Shown here: one piece after another, positions 34,858 through 45,423 of the stretch
Numbering within the stretch: position 1 is the stretch's first letter
How the letters are laid out: each line of letters opens with the position of its first letter
Assembly: GCA_963555705.1 (NCBI GenBank)
Contig: OY743188.1
Location: 29,471,383 to 29,535,382 of the forward strand
Source of the DNA: Ligustrum vulgare
Lineage: Eukaryota > Streptophyta > Magnoliopsida > Lamiales > Oleaceae
Reading direction: 5' to 3'
DNA: 64,000 bases
The notes under the pieces: generated by a model
Told to the model about the DNA's origin: nothing
The model's input: only the letters and a program-made list of their open reading frames with translations
The model's database searches: none
Position numbers and translations under genes: made by a program

Positions 34858-34949
34858 TTGAAGCTTTGATTGCTATAAGGGAGGCTTTAAATGATCCTCA
34901 TGGAGTTCTTGGCAATTGGGATGAAGATTTAGTGGATCCTCATAAAAAG
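34858..34949 (+). pseudogene. Captured LRR receptor-kinase exon (LRRNT)
   Basis: After a T-rich tract and AATAG acceptor, the sequence encodes EALIAIREALNDPHGVLGNW followed by DEDLVDP, then a GT donor. This matches the leucine-rich-repeat N-terminal cap of NIK/SERK-like receptor kinases, where DPCSW normally follows. Here DPHKK replaces it, so the cap cysteine is lost. The split valine codon matches the usual exon phase. It is a fragment, not a gene. Confidence 0.7.
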
Positions 34950-35662
34950 GTTAGCAGCAGCCAGTTCCTCTGATTTGATATAGATTTTGAGATATTGATT
35001 TTAAGAATGTGATTAGAAATTATGATATCGGTTTGGTCAATTTTAGATTATTGTGATTTTAGTCTTTAGATTATCTGATTTTTAGAATGTTATTTGATTT
35101 TGGGAATATGATGCATATTATAAATTTATATAGCATTATGTTATTTAAATTTTGATTTTAATTTCGTGGTAGTTATAATGTGATTTTAAATTTGAGAATG
35201 TCAGTTATAATGTTAGATAATATTGTTGACCTATGGTCAATTTGACCTTATTGTTTTGATCATAACAAACAAGAATTTATTGTGTTGCTAACAAGTGTGC
35301 TTCAAGTGTTTCATGTAATGATAAATATTCAAAGCACTCAGTGTTCAAATCGTCTCTCAAAGATATAAATCAAAATTATGAGATCGAGCACATGAGACGC
35401 AAAGAAGATCATGAAAGAATTGAAGATATTCAAAGATCAAAATTGAGGTTGAAAAGCATGACATGAAGATCAAGAATTCAAGTATACAAGATTAGAGTTG
35501 ATTTAACATATGTAAAGGTATAACACTCTCAATCTTTAGCGATGAAATTCAACGAACTCGAAAATAATTTTTATGCATCAAGAAGCATTTTTTAAAACCA
35601 TTAAAATATCATTTTCAAAATCAATCTTGATCAAAAAGCCTTGCAAAATCAAATCTCAAAAT

Positions 35663-35820
35663 TCTGTATGAACCGGTCGACCTCCAATTAGACCGGTCGA
35701 CCGCATCGGTCGACCGCATGGATGAACCGGTCGACCGCACTGCGCGTTTTTTAACTCAACGGCTATTTTCTTGCAACGACTATATGGAGGTCGACCGCAT
35801 GGTTGAATAGGTCGACCGCA
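35663..35820. repeat. GGTCGACCG palindrome cluster in the LTR promoter region
   Basis: Six or so copies of (C)GGTCGACC(G) lie 30-190 bp upstream of CTATAAATAG. They are also present at 41584-41741 in the other LTR. Frames over them (for example 35656-35955, minus) are fortuitous. Confidence 0.8.
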
Positions 35821-36485
35821 AAAGACAGAATGTGCGAAAATTGCTCTATAAATAGCCTTCTCTCTTGCATTCATCAACGACAACTTAGATAAGATTTTAT
35901 ACAAACTTTCTTGTGAAAATTCATTGTTCTTACTTGGTTTTTCTTTTATTTTCATAAAACTTTGATTGATCTAAACTTTGTTTTATCAAATTCATCAAAG
36001 TTTTTGGAAGAAAGTTTTTGTGAAGATTCTTGGTTTCACATTGTTTAAACTTCTTCAACATCTTCACACTATATTGGAATTGAAGTGTAAGTCTCTCTTT
36101 GTTCTAAACTTGTTTTAATCTTTTACAAGAGAGAAATTCCAATTAAGGAACTTTGATTATTTGTACTACATTTTTCATTATCATTTGATTCATCAAAGTT
36201 CCATTGCCTAAACACTTTGAGCTTAACTCATTGTTAATTATTCAAGTGTGGCATCTCTTGGTACTTAATTTGATTCAATATTTTAACAAGAGATTATTTG
36301 AAAAACTTTATTTGATTGCATCGAACTTTTCATTATCATTTGCATCAAATTTTTTCTCTAACACTCGAGCTTAATTCATTGCTATCTATTGAAGTGTTAG
36401 CCTAACTCTCTCGGTACTTAATTTGAGTATATCATTTGTCAAGAGAGTTATTTCAATTGTAAATTCAATTCATTATATCTTGTGG

Positions 36486-36606
36486 TTTCGAGAGCCTTGT
36501 GAAAACTCGATTGTTTGTTTCGAGAGCCTTGTCAAAACTCGGTTGTTGGTTTCGAGAGCCTTGTCAAAACTCGGTTGTTGGTTTCGAGAGCCGTGTGAAA
36601 ACTCGA
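36486..36606. repeat. 32-bp tandem repeat TTTCGAGAGCC-type
   Basis: Four units with GAGAGCCTTGTCAAAACTCG cores. The 3' LTR has three, which accounts for the length difference between the LTRs. Confidence 0.88.
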
Positions 36607-37028
36607 TTGTAAAGGATAGGCGCTCCTTGTTGTAAGTTGCCTAAGGATTTGGTACTCCTTGTTGTAAGTTACCAAAATAGTGGATTTGGCCTTGCTCGTG
36701 ACGGAGAGCTCGGTAACGGGGGACGTAGATCACATTGGTTGATTGAACCTCCATAAATCGCGTTTGCACACTCTCATCCCTTTTTACTTACTTACATCGC
36801 ACTTACTCTATTCTATCAATTTATATTGTGCAACGCTTTATCTTGTGCTATACTTGCCTTATCAATTAAGTTTACACATATATAGCACACTACATTGATA
36901 GTTTAGTAACTTGTAACACTAAGTGCTCATATTTGTACCCATTGGTTTTTAAGTTTGAGATTATTATCGAAAAAGTTTTATAAACCAATTAACCCCCCTC
37001 TTGGTTAGTTTACTCTTGGGTCAACAAT

Positions 37029-37040
37029 TGGTATCAGAGC
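37029..37040 (+). other. Primer-binding site (tRNA-iMet)
   Basis: TGGTATCAGAGC, three bases after the LTR end. Confidence 0.94.
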
Positions 37041-37080
37041 TTAGGTGCTCATTTTTAAAAGATTTTACAATCTTGAGTAA

Positions 37081-37976
37081 ATGGCTAACCATAATCTTGA
37101 GGGGCATTCTACAAATCGTCCTCCTTTCTTTGATGGTACAAATTATAATTATTGGAAAACTAGAATGATGATTTTTATTCAATCTATTGATTATAATATT
37201 TGGGATGTCATTGAATCCGGTCCTCATGTACTATGGTTATTAAAATTGATGAAAAACCGGATATGATTATTTCAAAACCAAAGGAAGAATATGATGAGGA
37301 TGATAAGAAAAAATTGTCTTTAAATGCTAGAGCCAAAAATCTTCTCTATTGTGCACTTAGTATTAATGAATTTAATCGTATTAGCACATGTGATTCCGCA
37401 CACGATATTTGGCATGCTTTAGAAGTCACTCACATGGGCACAAATAAAGTTAAAGAGACAAAAATAAATCTTTTGTATAAAAATTTTGAAAACTTCTTCA
37501 TGAAACAAGATGAACCCATTGCTAGCATGATTACTAGATTTACCGATATTGTTAATGGTCTTAAGGGCTTTGATCGAAAATTTTCTAATGGTGAAATTGT
37601 TAGCAAAATGCTTAGATCTCTCTCGGAAGATTGGAGCTCATTGAGAATGTTGATAGAAAACACACAAGATGTCAACACATATCCCTTGGAAGAGCTTTAT
37701 GGAACATTTATGACTTATGAGCTCAACAATGCCGAAACAAAGGAGAGGACAAGAAAAGGAAAGGAAAAATCCAAGCGCGAAATTGAGCTTAAATCATTAC
37801 ATGTCAAGAAGTGGAGAGGCGTTCGCAAGAATCATCGAATCCAAAAGATAGAAGAAAAAGATGAAAGTGATGATGAGCAAGATGAAGGTGAAGTAGCCAA
37901 CATGTGCTTCATGGCTATTAAGGATGAGGTAACTTTCTTTGATACCTCTTGGGCTTTTGAATTATCAGTGATTTAA
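37081..37976 (+). pseudogene. Copia/Sirevirus gag, frameshifted and truncated
   Basis: Starts MANHNLEGHSTNRPPFFDGT. NYNYWKTRMMIFIQSIDYNI is the Copia gag N-terminal signature. A one-base frame change near 37225-37240 moves the reading to the frame ending at 37976, which holds a UBN2-type gag domain (IWHALEVTHMGTNKVKETKI and ITRFTDIVNGLKGF). A highly acidic linker and a stop follow. No zinc knuckle or protease follows. 37977-38585 is non-coding with GGTCGACCGAA palindromes. Confidence 0.88.
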
Positions 37977-38146
37977 ATCTCTACTTATCAACATTTTTTT
38001 GATTAAAACCTCATGCACTTCATAAATATTTCTTACATTAAAAAGGGTATGAGTATGAATTTGTAACATAGTGCTAATTTGTGTCTTATGCATAATTTTA
38101 TGTTACATACATGTTTTAACCGAAATCAAATGAAAAATTTCAATTT

Positions 38147-38362
38147 TTGTAGATTTCGGTCGACCGAACCTTTGTCGGACGACCGAAACTGTCTTTTCGG
38201 TCGAACAAATGCTCAACCGAAAGATGTTTCGGTCGACCAACTGTACGACCGAAACCAGACTTTTGGTCAACCATTAGTCAGCCGAAAGTGTCTGCAGCTT
38301 CCTGATGTTTACTCTGCAGAGTTTCGGTCGACCGGTTCATACTTTCGGTCGACCGAAAGTGG
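38147..38362. repeat. TTTCGGTCGACCGAAA palindrome cluster
   Basis: About eight full or half copies of TTTCGGTCGACCGAAA lie between the gag remnant and the cassette, forming self-complementary short stems. Confidence 0.85.
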
Positions 38363-38697
38363 CTGAAATAAGGGATTTTTTTTTTTATTTTCAATTTTTT
38401 CATACGCAATCCCTAAATGACTTGAAATCATCTTCTTCTCTTCATAAAACTCTTGTAATACATTTCCTTGATCACTTATTTTTTGGCTTTGAGAGTGATA
38501 TGATTGTTGACCAAAATTGTTTTGATATGTCGACAAAATGCATTACCCTTTAACTCATTTCATGATAACAATTACTTCATAGTCAAACATAGATATTATT
38601 ATTTCTCATGAAAGAGTACACACTAGAGTCACACTTGAAAGGAAATACATGGAACACGCAAATGCTAAAGAGAGAAACATGGAAAGTCCTCAAAATG

Positions 38698-38907
38698 AGA
38701 GATGTGTTTCCGGAGTAGCCGTATCCTACCACCTCTGATCTTTTGAAGAAACAAAGACAAACCTTCAAAGAGGTGTGTTTCGAGAGTAAAAATACTCCGT
38801 AATCTACCACATTTGAGGTACACACACAAGATTTAAACATTAAGGTAATCCTAGGAAATTAGAGGGGTGTCTCAAGAGTGAGTATACTCCGTACTCTACC
38901 CCCACCT
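38698..38907 (-). repeat. Three tandem stem-loops downstream of LOG copy 2
   Basis: Units at 38698-38736, 38769-38810 and 38861-38907 match those of copy 1 in order and spacing. The outer arms of the middle unit are degraded (CCACAT). Confidence 0.8.
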
Positions 38908-38917
38908 ATTTTAGGAT

Positions 38918-39571
38918 TCACAAAGTCAAATTTACATTAACCGGACTCCACTTTCGCTTGATTCCCCTCCTCTGTGACCAATCTACCTTAAAACCTGCTG
39001 GATCTTGTATTGGGATATATGACTGCAGCTTATCCAGTAGTTCATCAATAGTTGGAGCAGAAATAAGGATCCTTCTGGAAAATGGAGAGATGAATCCCTG
39101 TTCCACTGCATGATCAAGAAAGGTTAACAAACCATCAAAGACATGGTTAAAATTTAATAGCCCAATAGGCTTAGTATGGAGATCTAGTTGAGCCCATGAG
39201 GTAATATTAAAGATTTCTTCTAAGGTGCCAAAACCTCCGGGCAGGGCTATAAATGCATCAGATCCATACAGCATACAAGTTATGCGTTCATGGATAGATA
39301 AGGTTTGTACTTCATGACCTCGTGTTTTGCCTGCTATATCTGCTAAAGGGACAGGAATAACACCAATCACCCTTACTTTCTCTGTGAGAGCAGATTGGGA
39401 AACACAACCCATCAGACCACTGCTACCACCTCCATACACAAGATTGATACCTTTCTCCCCCAGTTTCTTTCCAAGATCTACTGCTGTTTCAAGATACCCA
39501 AAACCTTTCCCCACATGTGATCCACAAAATACACATATAGTTTTAATCTGTCGAAGTTTTGATCCCTCCAT
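38918..39571 (-). CDS. LOG-type cytokinin riboside 5'-monophosphate phosphoribohydrolase homologue, copy 2
   Basis: An intact 217-aa frame of exactly the same length as copy 1. By eye it differs at about 21 residues, roughly 90 percent identity. It retains VFCGS (14-18), YGGGSSGLMG (46-55), HER (94-96), PGGFGTLEE (111-119) and the basic tail. Residues 80-140, which include the signature, are identical in the two proteins although the DNA differs at several third positions. It is intronless and antisense within the Sirevirus-like element, in the place usually taken by pol. The TATA-like box and 3' stem-loops are conserved. A LOG fold is well supported. Expression and activity are not shown by sequence. 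Confidence 0.93.
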   Translation of the reverse strand: MEGSKLRQIKTICVFCGSHVGKGFGYLETAVDLGKKLGEKGINLVYGGGSSGLMGCVSQSALTEKVRVIGVIPVPLADIAGKTRGHEVQTLSIHERITCMLYGSDAFIALPGGFGTLEEIFNITSWAQLDLHTKPIGLLNFNHVFDGLLTFLDHAVEQGFISPFSRRILISAPTIDELLDKLQSYIPIQDPAGFKVDWSQRRGIKRKWSPVNVNLTL

Positions 39572-39643
39572 TTTTGAAAGAAAAGAAAAGAAAACTTACG
39601 AGAAGTTGTGATTTTGGGATGCATGAACTATGAAAACCTCTGG

Positions 39644-39652
39644 CTATTTAAA
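39644..39652 (-). promoter_or_regulatory. TATA-like box of LOG copy 2
   Basis: TTTAAATAG on the minus strand, about 75 bp upstream of the ATG, as in copy 1. Confidence 0.55.
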
Positions 39653-39752
39653 AACCGAAAAACTACACTATTTACAATCGTCTTTGAAAAAGTAAAGATT
39701 TACTTTTGTCAAAATCAACCTACTTTTGAATATTTTTATCGTATCGAGGCTG

Positions 39753-39766
39753 TCACCTTTCGGCGA
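39753..39766 (-). other. GAAA-capped stem-loop, copy 2
   Basis: The minus-strand sequence TCGCCGAAAGGTGA keeps a 5-bp stem through a G-U pair where copy 1 has A-U. Confidence 0.45.
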
Positions 39767-39895
39767 TTTAATTTTTTTTAAAACCGTTCTCAAAACTCGT
39801 GAAAGGAAAAAGTATCAAAAGATTTACCTTATATCAAATGCTGAGTTGCCAAAACAGACTGGAAAATCGGATCTTTTGCGATTGTATTCTTGAGA

Positions 39896-40363
39896 CTATC
39901 GTTTTTTATCCTCGTTAAATTGAGCATATAAGGAAAGAAGTTCCCGTTGCACATATCCACTTGGGTGCGTCTCAAGAGTCAATCGAATATCATCCAAACA
40001 CTCCCTACTCAGTCCACCCTTTATGAAATCAATTTTATCATCTCGATTGTTAGATGAATATCCGACTGATTTGCAACGAGTATTACAGTTCCAACGAGCA
40101 CATTTGTAGCAACCATTCAGCCTTTTTGCTCTTCGTTTCTTTGCAAAAGTGCTTTTACCCAAACCAGGCAGATGTTTAGGAAATGTCAATGGTAATTCAC
40201 CAGTTAATCGAACTTTTGCTTCTATCAACCAGCGCACGTCTTCTGGAAAGCCATGAGCCATAAGCAACCTCAATCTTTCGAGCCTCATTCGATAAATTTT
40301 TCTCAGATCATTCATTGGAAGATTGGAATAATACTTGCGAATGCTTGAAAGGATGTTATCCAT
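39896..40363 (-). CDS. Basic Cys-rich (zinc-finger-like) protein, copy 2, C-terminally shortened
   Basis: 155 aa from the ATG at 40363. The longer frame to 40591 crosses the TATA-like box and is not conserved. The same layout as copy 1: helical charged N-terminal part, KSTFAKKRRAKR basic run, CYKCARWNCNTRC finger, and conserved DDIRLTLETHPSGYVQREL. About 17 differences in 153 residues. A two-base deletion relative to copy 1 just after NEDK creates an early stop and removes the last 28 or so residues, suggesting that tail is dispensable or this copy is beginning to decay. The function is unknown; nucleic-acid binding is inferred. Confidence 0.72.
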   Translation of the reverse strand: MDNILSSIRKYYSNLPMNDLRKIYRMRLERLRLLMAHGFPEDVRWLIEAKVRLTGELPLTFPKHLPGLGKSTFAKKRRAKRLNGCYKCARWNCNTRCKSVGYSSNNRDDKIDFIKGGLSRECLDDIRLTLETHPSGYVQRELLSLYAQFNEDKKR

Positions 40364-40397
40364 TTTTTTTGATGGATTTAACCTCTTCCCAACCGAT

Positions 40398-40406
40398 CTA
40401 TTTAAA
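40398..40406 (-). promoter_or_regulatory. TATA-like box of Cys-rich protein copy 2
   Basis: TTTAAATAG on the minus strand, about 35-43 bp upstream of the ATG. Confidence 0.55.
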
Positions 40407-40797
40407 GATGTAAAGGATCTGAGTAGTTCTTCATGATATTGATTCCTACAAGATAATATGAAATAGAATAATGAAAAGAGGGAACAAGATTTCATGTGCT
40501 GTAACTTTACTGTTAAAGGAAGATTTGATTTGCGATATCGAATATTTTTCTTAGATTTTGTACTGATATTTTTCGGTATAATAATAATCAAGATATAAAG
40601 GACCTAGGTAGATCCACATGCTGTTGAGTCTAGCGAGAAAGCAAGGAATAGAAAAATGAAAAGAGGGAACAGGATTTAAATGCGCTGTAACTTTTACTAT
40701 TAAAGAAAGATTTGATTTGAGATATGAGATTATACTGGAATACGTGAAACTGAATTTTGTGATTTTTGGTAATTTTTCATGCTACGAATGCTTTTCT

Positions 40798-41144
40798 AAG
40801 GGGGAATATGATTACAATCAAGATATTCTACTTATGCCCCATTATTATGCTTATCACACCTTTGCTCATGAATAAGGGATAGATGCCACCTTTTTGCTTA
40901 TGCCAAAAGGGGGAAAATATGGTGATGATTTGTTTTTAACTTGATTTTGGATAATCTATATGCATGAAAATGATTATATTATATGCTAGATTATACCTCA
41001 TTGGTTTGTATAAGATAGGGGGAATATATGCTAAAATTGAACTTATCAATTATTCTCATTTCCCTATACTTTGATTATATGCTTCAATTGCTTATATTTA
41101 TCATTACAAATCATCTTGTTTGTCATAATCAAAAAGGGGGAAAT
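40798..41144 (+). other. 3' interior with repeated polypurine-like tracts
   Basis: AAGGGGGAA-type tracts occur near 40798, 40905, 41008 and 41131. The last abuts the 3' LTR and is the likely primer. Multiple such tracts upstream of the 3' LTR are a reported Sirevirus trait. Confidence 0.65.
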
Positions 41145-42914
41145 TGTTGACCTATGGTCAATTTGACCTTATTGTTTTGATCATAACAAACAAGAATTTA
41201 TTTTGTTGCTAACAAGTGTGTTTCAAGTGTTTCATGTAATGATAAATATTCAAAGCACTCAATGTTCAAATCGTCTCTCAAAGATATAAATCAAAATTAT
41301 GAGATCGAGCACATGAGACGCAAAGAAGATCATGAAAGAATTGAAGATATTCAAAGATCAAAATTGAGGTTGAAAAGCATGACATGAAGATCAAGAATTC
41401 AAGTATACAAGATTAGAGTTGATTTAACATATGTAAAGGTATAACACTCTCAATCTTTAGCGATGAAATTCAACGAGCTCGAAAATGATTTTTATGCATC
41501 AAGAAGCATTTTTTAAAACCATTAAAATATCAATTTCAAAATCAATCTTGATCAAAAAGCCTTGCAAAATCAAATCTCAAAATTCTGTATGAACCGGTCG
41601 ACCTCCAATTAGACCGGTCGACCGCACCGGTCGACCGCATGGATGAACCGGTCGACCGCACTGCGCGTTTTTGAACTCAACGGCTATTTTCTTGCAACGG
41701 CTATATGGAGGTCGACCGCATGGTTGAATAGGTCGACCGCAAAAGACAGAATGTGCGAAAATTGCTCTATAAATAGCCTTCTCTCTTGCATTCATCAACG
41801 ACAACTTAGATAAGATTTTATACAAACTTTCTTGTGAAAATTCATTGTTCTTACTTGGTTTTTCTTTTATTTTCATAAAACTTTGATTGATCTAAACTTT
41901 GTTTTATCAAATTCATCAAAGTTTTTGGAAGAAAGTTTTTGTGAAGATTCTTGGTTTTACATTGTTTAAACTTCTTCAACATCTTCACACTATATTGGAA
42001 TTGAAGTGTAAGTCTCTCTTTGTTCTAAACTTGTTTTATTCTTTTACAAGAGAGAAATTCCAATTAAGGAACTTTGATTATTTGTACTACATTTTTCATT
42101 ATCATTTGATTCATCAAAGTTCCATTGCCTAAACACTTTGAGCTTAACTCATTGTTAATTATTCAAGTGTGACATCTCTTGGTACTTAATTTGATTCAAT
42201 ATTTTAACAAGAGATTATTTGAAAAACTTTGTTTGATTGCATCGAACTTTTCATTATCATTTGCATCAAATTTTTTCTCTAACACTCGAGCTTAATTCAT
42301 TGCTATCTATTGAAGTGTTAGCCTAACTCTCTCGGTACTTAATTTGAGTATATCATTTGTCAAGAGAGTTATTTCAATTGTAAATTCAATTCATTATATC
42401 TTGTGGTTTCGAGAGCCTTGTGAAAACTCGATTGTTTGTTTCGAGAGCCTTGTCAAAACTCGGTTGTTGGTTTCGAGAGCCGTGTGAAAACTCGATTGTA
42501 AAGGATAGGAGCTCCTTGTTGTAAGTTGCCTAAGGATTTGGTACTCCTTGTTGTAAGTTACCAAAATAGTGGATTTGGCCTTGCTCGTGACGGAGAGCTC
42601 GGTAACGGGGGACGTAGATCACATTGGTTGATTGAACCTCCATAAATCGCGTTTGCACACTCTCATCCCTTTTTACTTACTTACATCGCACTTACTCTAT
42701 TCTATCAATTTATATTGTGCAACGCTTTATCTTGTGCTATACTTGCCTTATCAATTAAGTTTACACATATATAGCACACTACATTGATAGTTTAGTAACT
42801 TGTAACACTAAGTGCTCATATTTGTACCCATTGATTTTTAAGTTTGAGATTATTATCGAAAAAGTTTTATAAACCAATTCACCCCCTCTTGGTTAGTTTA
42901 CTCTTGGGTCAACA
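41145..42914 (+). repeat. 3' LTR of the Sirevirus-like element
   Basis: 1770 bp with the same ends as the 5' LTR. It lacks one 32-bp repeat unit and shows a small number of substitutions. Confidence 0.94.
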
Positions 42915-43131
42915 AATATTTATGGGGTTAGTTTTAGATTATGTGATTTAGATATTAGATTATTTGATTTTGAGAATGTAATATAGATTTTACTACATTA
43001 TTTCTTTACTATTGAAAAAAAAATTCGGGGGCAACCCCCGAAAGAGGAGGGCGCACCCCCCTTCCAACTCCCGCACCAATTTTTTTCAGCTCGGTCCAAT
43101 AAGAAATCCTGGATCCGCCACAGCAGGTGCA

Positions 43132-43560
43132 CCTACCAATGCATCGAGGAGTCAGAATCCAATCAAACATTTGTTATTACTTTTGCCCGAAACTCGGTTT
43201 CTTTTTGCCAGTCCTTTGAGCTCTCAATGCAGCATCTATGGACTTCTCTTTCTTTCTCTGCACGTGGTCCTTTAGGGCCTACTCGCTGGTGGCGCTAACC
43301 TAACATAGAGCACAGCTACACTTTCTTTAGCTTTCTTCTTTGAGACGGCAGCTAATGGATGCTCACAATCATCCACTACAAAGAACATTGTGTCCTTTCT
43401 CCTCTCCGGTTATATATTCATGGGATTTGGCCTACAAAAATAATAATAATAATAATAATCCAACACATGAGTGAAAACAACAAAAGCCCTCCCAACTCTT
43501 CGGATACTCCCCTCCCTAACCAAACGCGAAAAGAAGGCGTTAAATAGGAATAAATAAAAA
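43132..43560. other. Intergenic DNA, no gene
   Basis: Starts with the second copy of the hAT TSD. A short (AAT)n run lies near 43439-43459. No protein frame is recognised. Confidence 0.5.
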
Positions 43561-43577
43561 CAACTATCTTGCTATTG

Positions 43578-45423
43578 TAGTCCTCAGTGACAAAGAGGAG
43601 GCAGGAAACTTGCTCAGCGTAGTCAGGTGCAGGGTTCAAATTCTGAAAAAATGAATTTGTATCATGTGGTAAGCGGGAGTGACCATCATTCGTAGGAGTT
43701 ATCAATGCCCTATACCCTAACTTTGGGAGGCATGGTACGCTCCGCAAGTGCACGGGTCGCTCAAGTAATAAAGTGGACGTAAGTCCAAGTATCGATCCCT
43801 CAGAGATTGTTTTAAACTGTATTTTAGATTACAATTCCTTAACCGGAACGAGAAATTGTTTGAATTTGGGAATTTTGAATTAAAATTAAACTAGAAAGAA
43901 CGAGGAAATTTGATTTAGAGAAAATATGAAAATTAAACATCTAACAATAATTCACTAACAATCCACATTTATTCCATTAATTATGCATTAAATTAAACAT
44001 CTAACAATAATTCACTAGGTTTTGAAAATTCATATTCCTAATATTGTCAAGACTCCCTTTTAGACAAGAATCAACACCTATTTCTATACACAATCCGACT
44101 ATATTTCTATGAAGAATCTAAATGTATAGAAAAGCATTACAAGTTTTATGAATACTATAGCAAATAACACAAAGCATAGGGGTATATTTCTATCTCCTAT
44201 CGGACTTTGTGGCAATTAACACAAGTCTAATGAAATCTCAATCTTTCGAACTTAAGAAATCACAACCTAAAATCATACAACTAGTGATCAAGTAATTGCA
44301 TGATAAAAAAAAATATAAATCAATTGCTCAAAAATTATGAAATTAAATGATAATCAATACATAAAATCCGAAAATAAATGCTTCATCACAATTCTAACAT
44401 TGAAGAACCTAGCCTAGATACATAATTGAATATAAATCACAAAAGGAATGGATAGATGTCATCCTATTCATGCCATTGATCTTCGTTCTTCAATTGTGTC
44501 TTGGCTTGGAGTGGATCCTTCCACAATCCGACAGCGTTTTGGCCTCTCTTCAATGAATTGGGAACCCCCAATTTCATGCCCCAAGTCTAGTATATATAGA
44601 TGTTCTCGGAACTTAGGTTACTTGGGAGAGAAGAATGCTGAAAATCCGTTCAAATTGGCTTCCAAAAGAGTTTCAACTGAACAAGGAAAGTTACCTTCGC
44701 GGGAGTCTTTTTGTCACTGCACAGCATTTAGTATTTTGGTCATATCTTTCTATTCCATTATCCGATTTGGGTGATTAAAAGTCGGTTAGAAAGATAACTT
44801 AAAGGGATACAATTCTTCCTGAAATAGGATTTTTCCAATTCGAACGATTACTGCTCCAAAATTAAGTTTCAAAGTATGACTAAAAATCTACCCGAAAATC
44901 TTGTATGATTGGAATGAATTTATGGTAATATTCTTATTATATTCATTCATTTTTAACTTCTAATTGCATCCAATTGACTCATACCAATCTTCAAGTATTG
45001 TATCATGGTCCGAATCAATCATTGAGTATTTGCAATTTGATCATTCTTCTTTTGATTTGTATACTTTAGTCCTTAAACTTCTAATTTCTTCCAATTTAGT
45101 TCTTACTTTGACTTTTCTTCCAATTGACCATTTGATTTACTTCATCAACTCTTGGTTTTCACACTTTAGCTCCTTTATCATCCAAATGACTTGTTTTTAC
45201 TTCATTTCCTTTGTTTTCTCGACTTTGAGGTTTTTCCTGAAATACAAACAATACTAACTAAATAAATAGCAAATATTCTTAAACAAATGCATAAAATCCT
45301 ACTTTTATGATAGAAATAAGTGTATAAAATACACTTATCAAGGCACAACCTACGATTTACCTCTCGAACCAATGACCCAGGACATAGTCGATTCGGACCT
45401 TCAATGTGTGGGTTACAGCTTTT
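43578..45423 (+). mobile_element. tRNA-type SINE split by a solo LTR
   Basis: The identical 17-bp repeats CAACTATCTTGCTATTG at 43561-43577 and 45424-45440 are long TSDs of the LINE/SINE kind. Removing the solo LTR leaves about 230 bp with a pol III B-box-like GGTTCAAATTC (43633-43643) and a short T-run at the 3' end (GTTACAGCTTTT). No frame is present. A SINE is the best explanation; the A box is poorly defined. Confidence 0.72.
43733..45340 (-). mobile_element. Solo LTR (Tat/Athila-like), TSD AGGCA
   Basis: Begins TGGTACGCTCCGCAAGTGC and ends ATACACTTATCA. Perfect TSDs AGGCA at 43728-43732 and 45341-45345. It is a relative of the LTRs at 7952 and 10324. The small frames inside (44448-44774, 44964-45257) have no domain. 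Confidence 0.88.

Larger units (their letters stand above)
35224..37026 (+). repeat. 5' LTR of the Sirevirus-like element
   Basis: Contains GGTCGACCG palindromes (35663-35820), a TATAAATAG box near 35849, and a tandem TTTCGAGAGCC repeat (36486-36606, one unit more than in the 3' LTR). Confidence 0.94.
38586..40755 (-). other. LOG/Cys-rich-protein cassette, copy 2
   Basis: Aligns with 17995-20110 in the same order and orientation. It has an extra partial duplication of the upstream flank: the GAAAAGAGGGAACA segment near 40483 recurs near 40657. Confidence 0.85.
35224..42914 (+). mobile_element. Sirevirus-like Copia element carrying LOG cassette 2, TSD AATAT
   Basis: LTRs at 35224-37026 (1803 bp) and 41145-42914 (1770 bp) start TGTTGACCTATGG and end GGGTCAACA. 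Exact TSDs AATAT lie at 35219-35223 and 42915-42919. The left LTR is followed by a tRNA-Met primer site and a gag start, and the right LTR is preceded by AAAAAGGGGGAAAT. LTR start, LTR length, palindromic CGGTCGACCG motifs and several polypurine-like tracts before the 3' LTR fit the SIRE/Maximus group. Protease, integrase and RT are absent. The antisense LOG cassette occupies their place. Confidence 0.94.
34263..43123 (+). mobile_element. hAT transposon with captured gene fragment (Pack-type), TSD CAGGTGCA
   Basis: The termini CATGGGCGGAT and ATCCGCCACAG are imperfect inverted repeats with exact 8-bp duplications CAGGTGCA (34255-34262 and 43124-43131). Removing the nested Sirevirus-like element leaves about 1.2 kb. 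The left part holds a GC-rich leader (34430-34740) and an exon of LRR receptor-kinase type. The right end shares the AATTCGGGG/CCCCCGAA text with the hAT at 31621. No transposase is present. Confidence 0.88.

Noticed and set aside
34858..34949. Functional receptor-kinase gene
   Set aside because: Only the LRRNT exon is present, the cap cysteine is lost, and it lies within transposon boundaries with no further exons.
37029..37040. tRNA-like sequence as a tRNA gene
   Set aside because: Only the 12-base primer-binding site is present, with no tRNA body. The same is true at 16075, 24958 and 61398.
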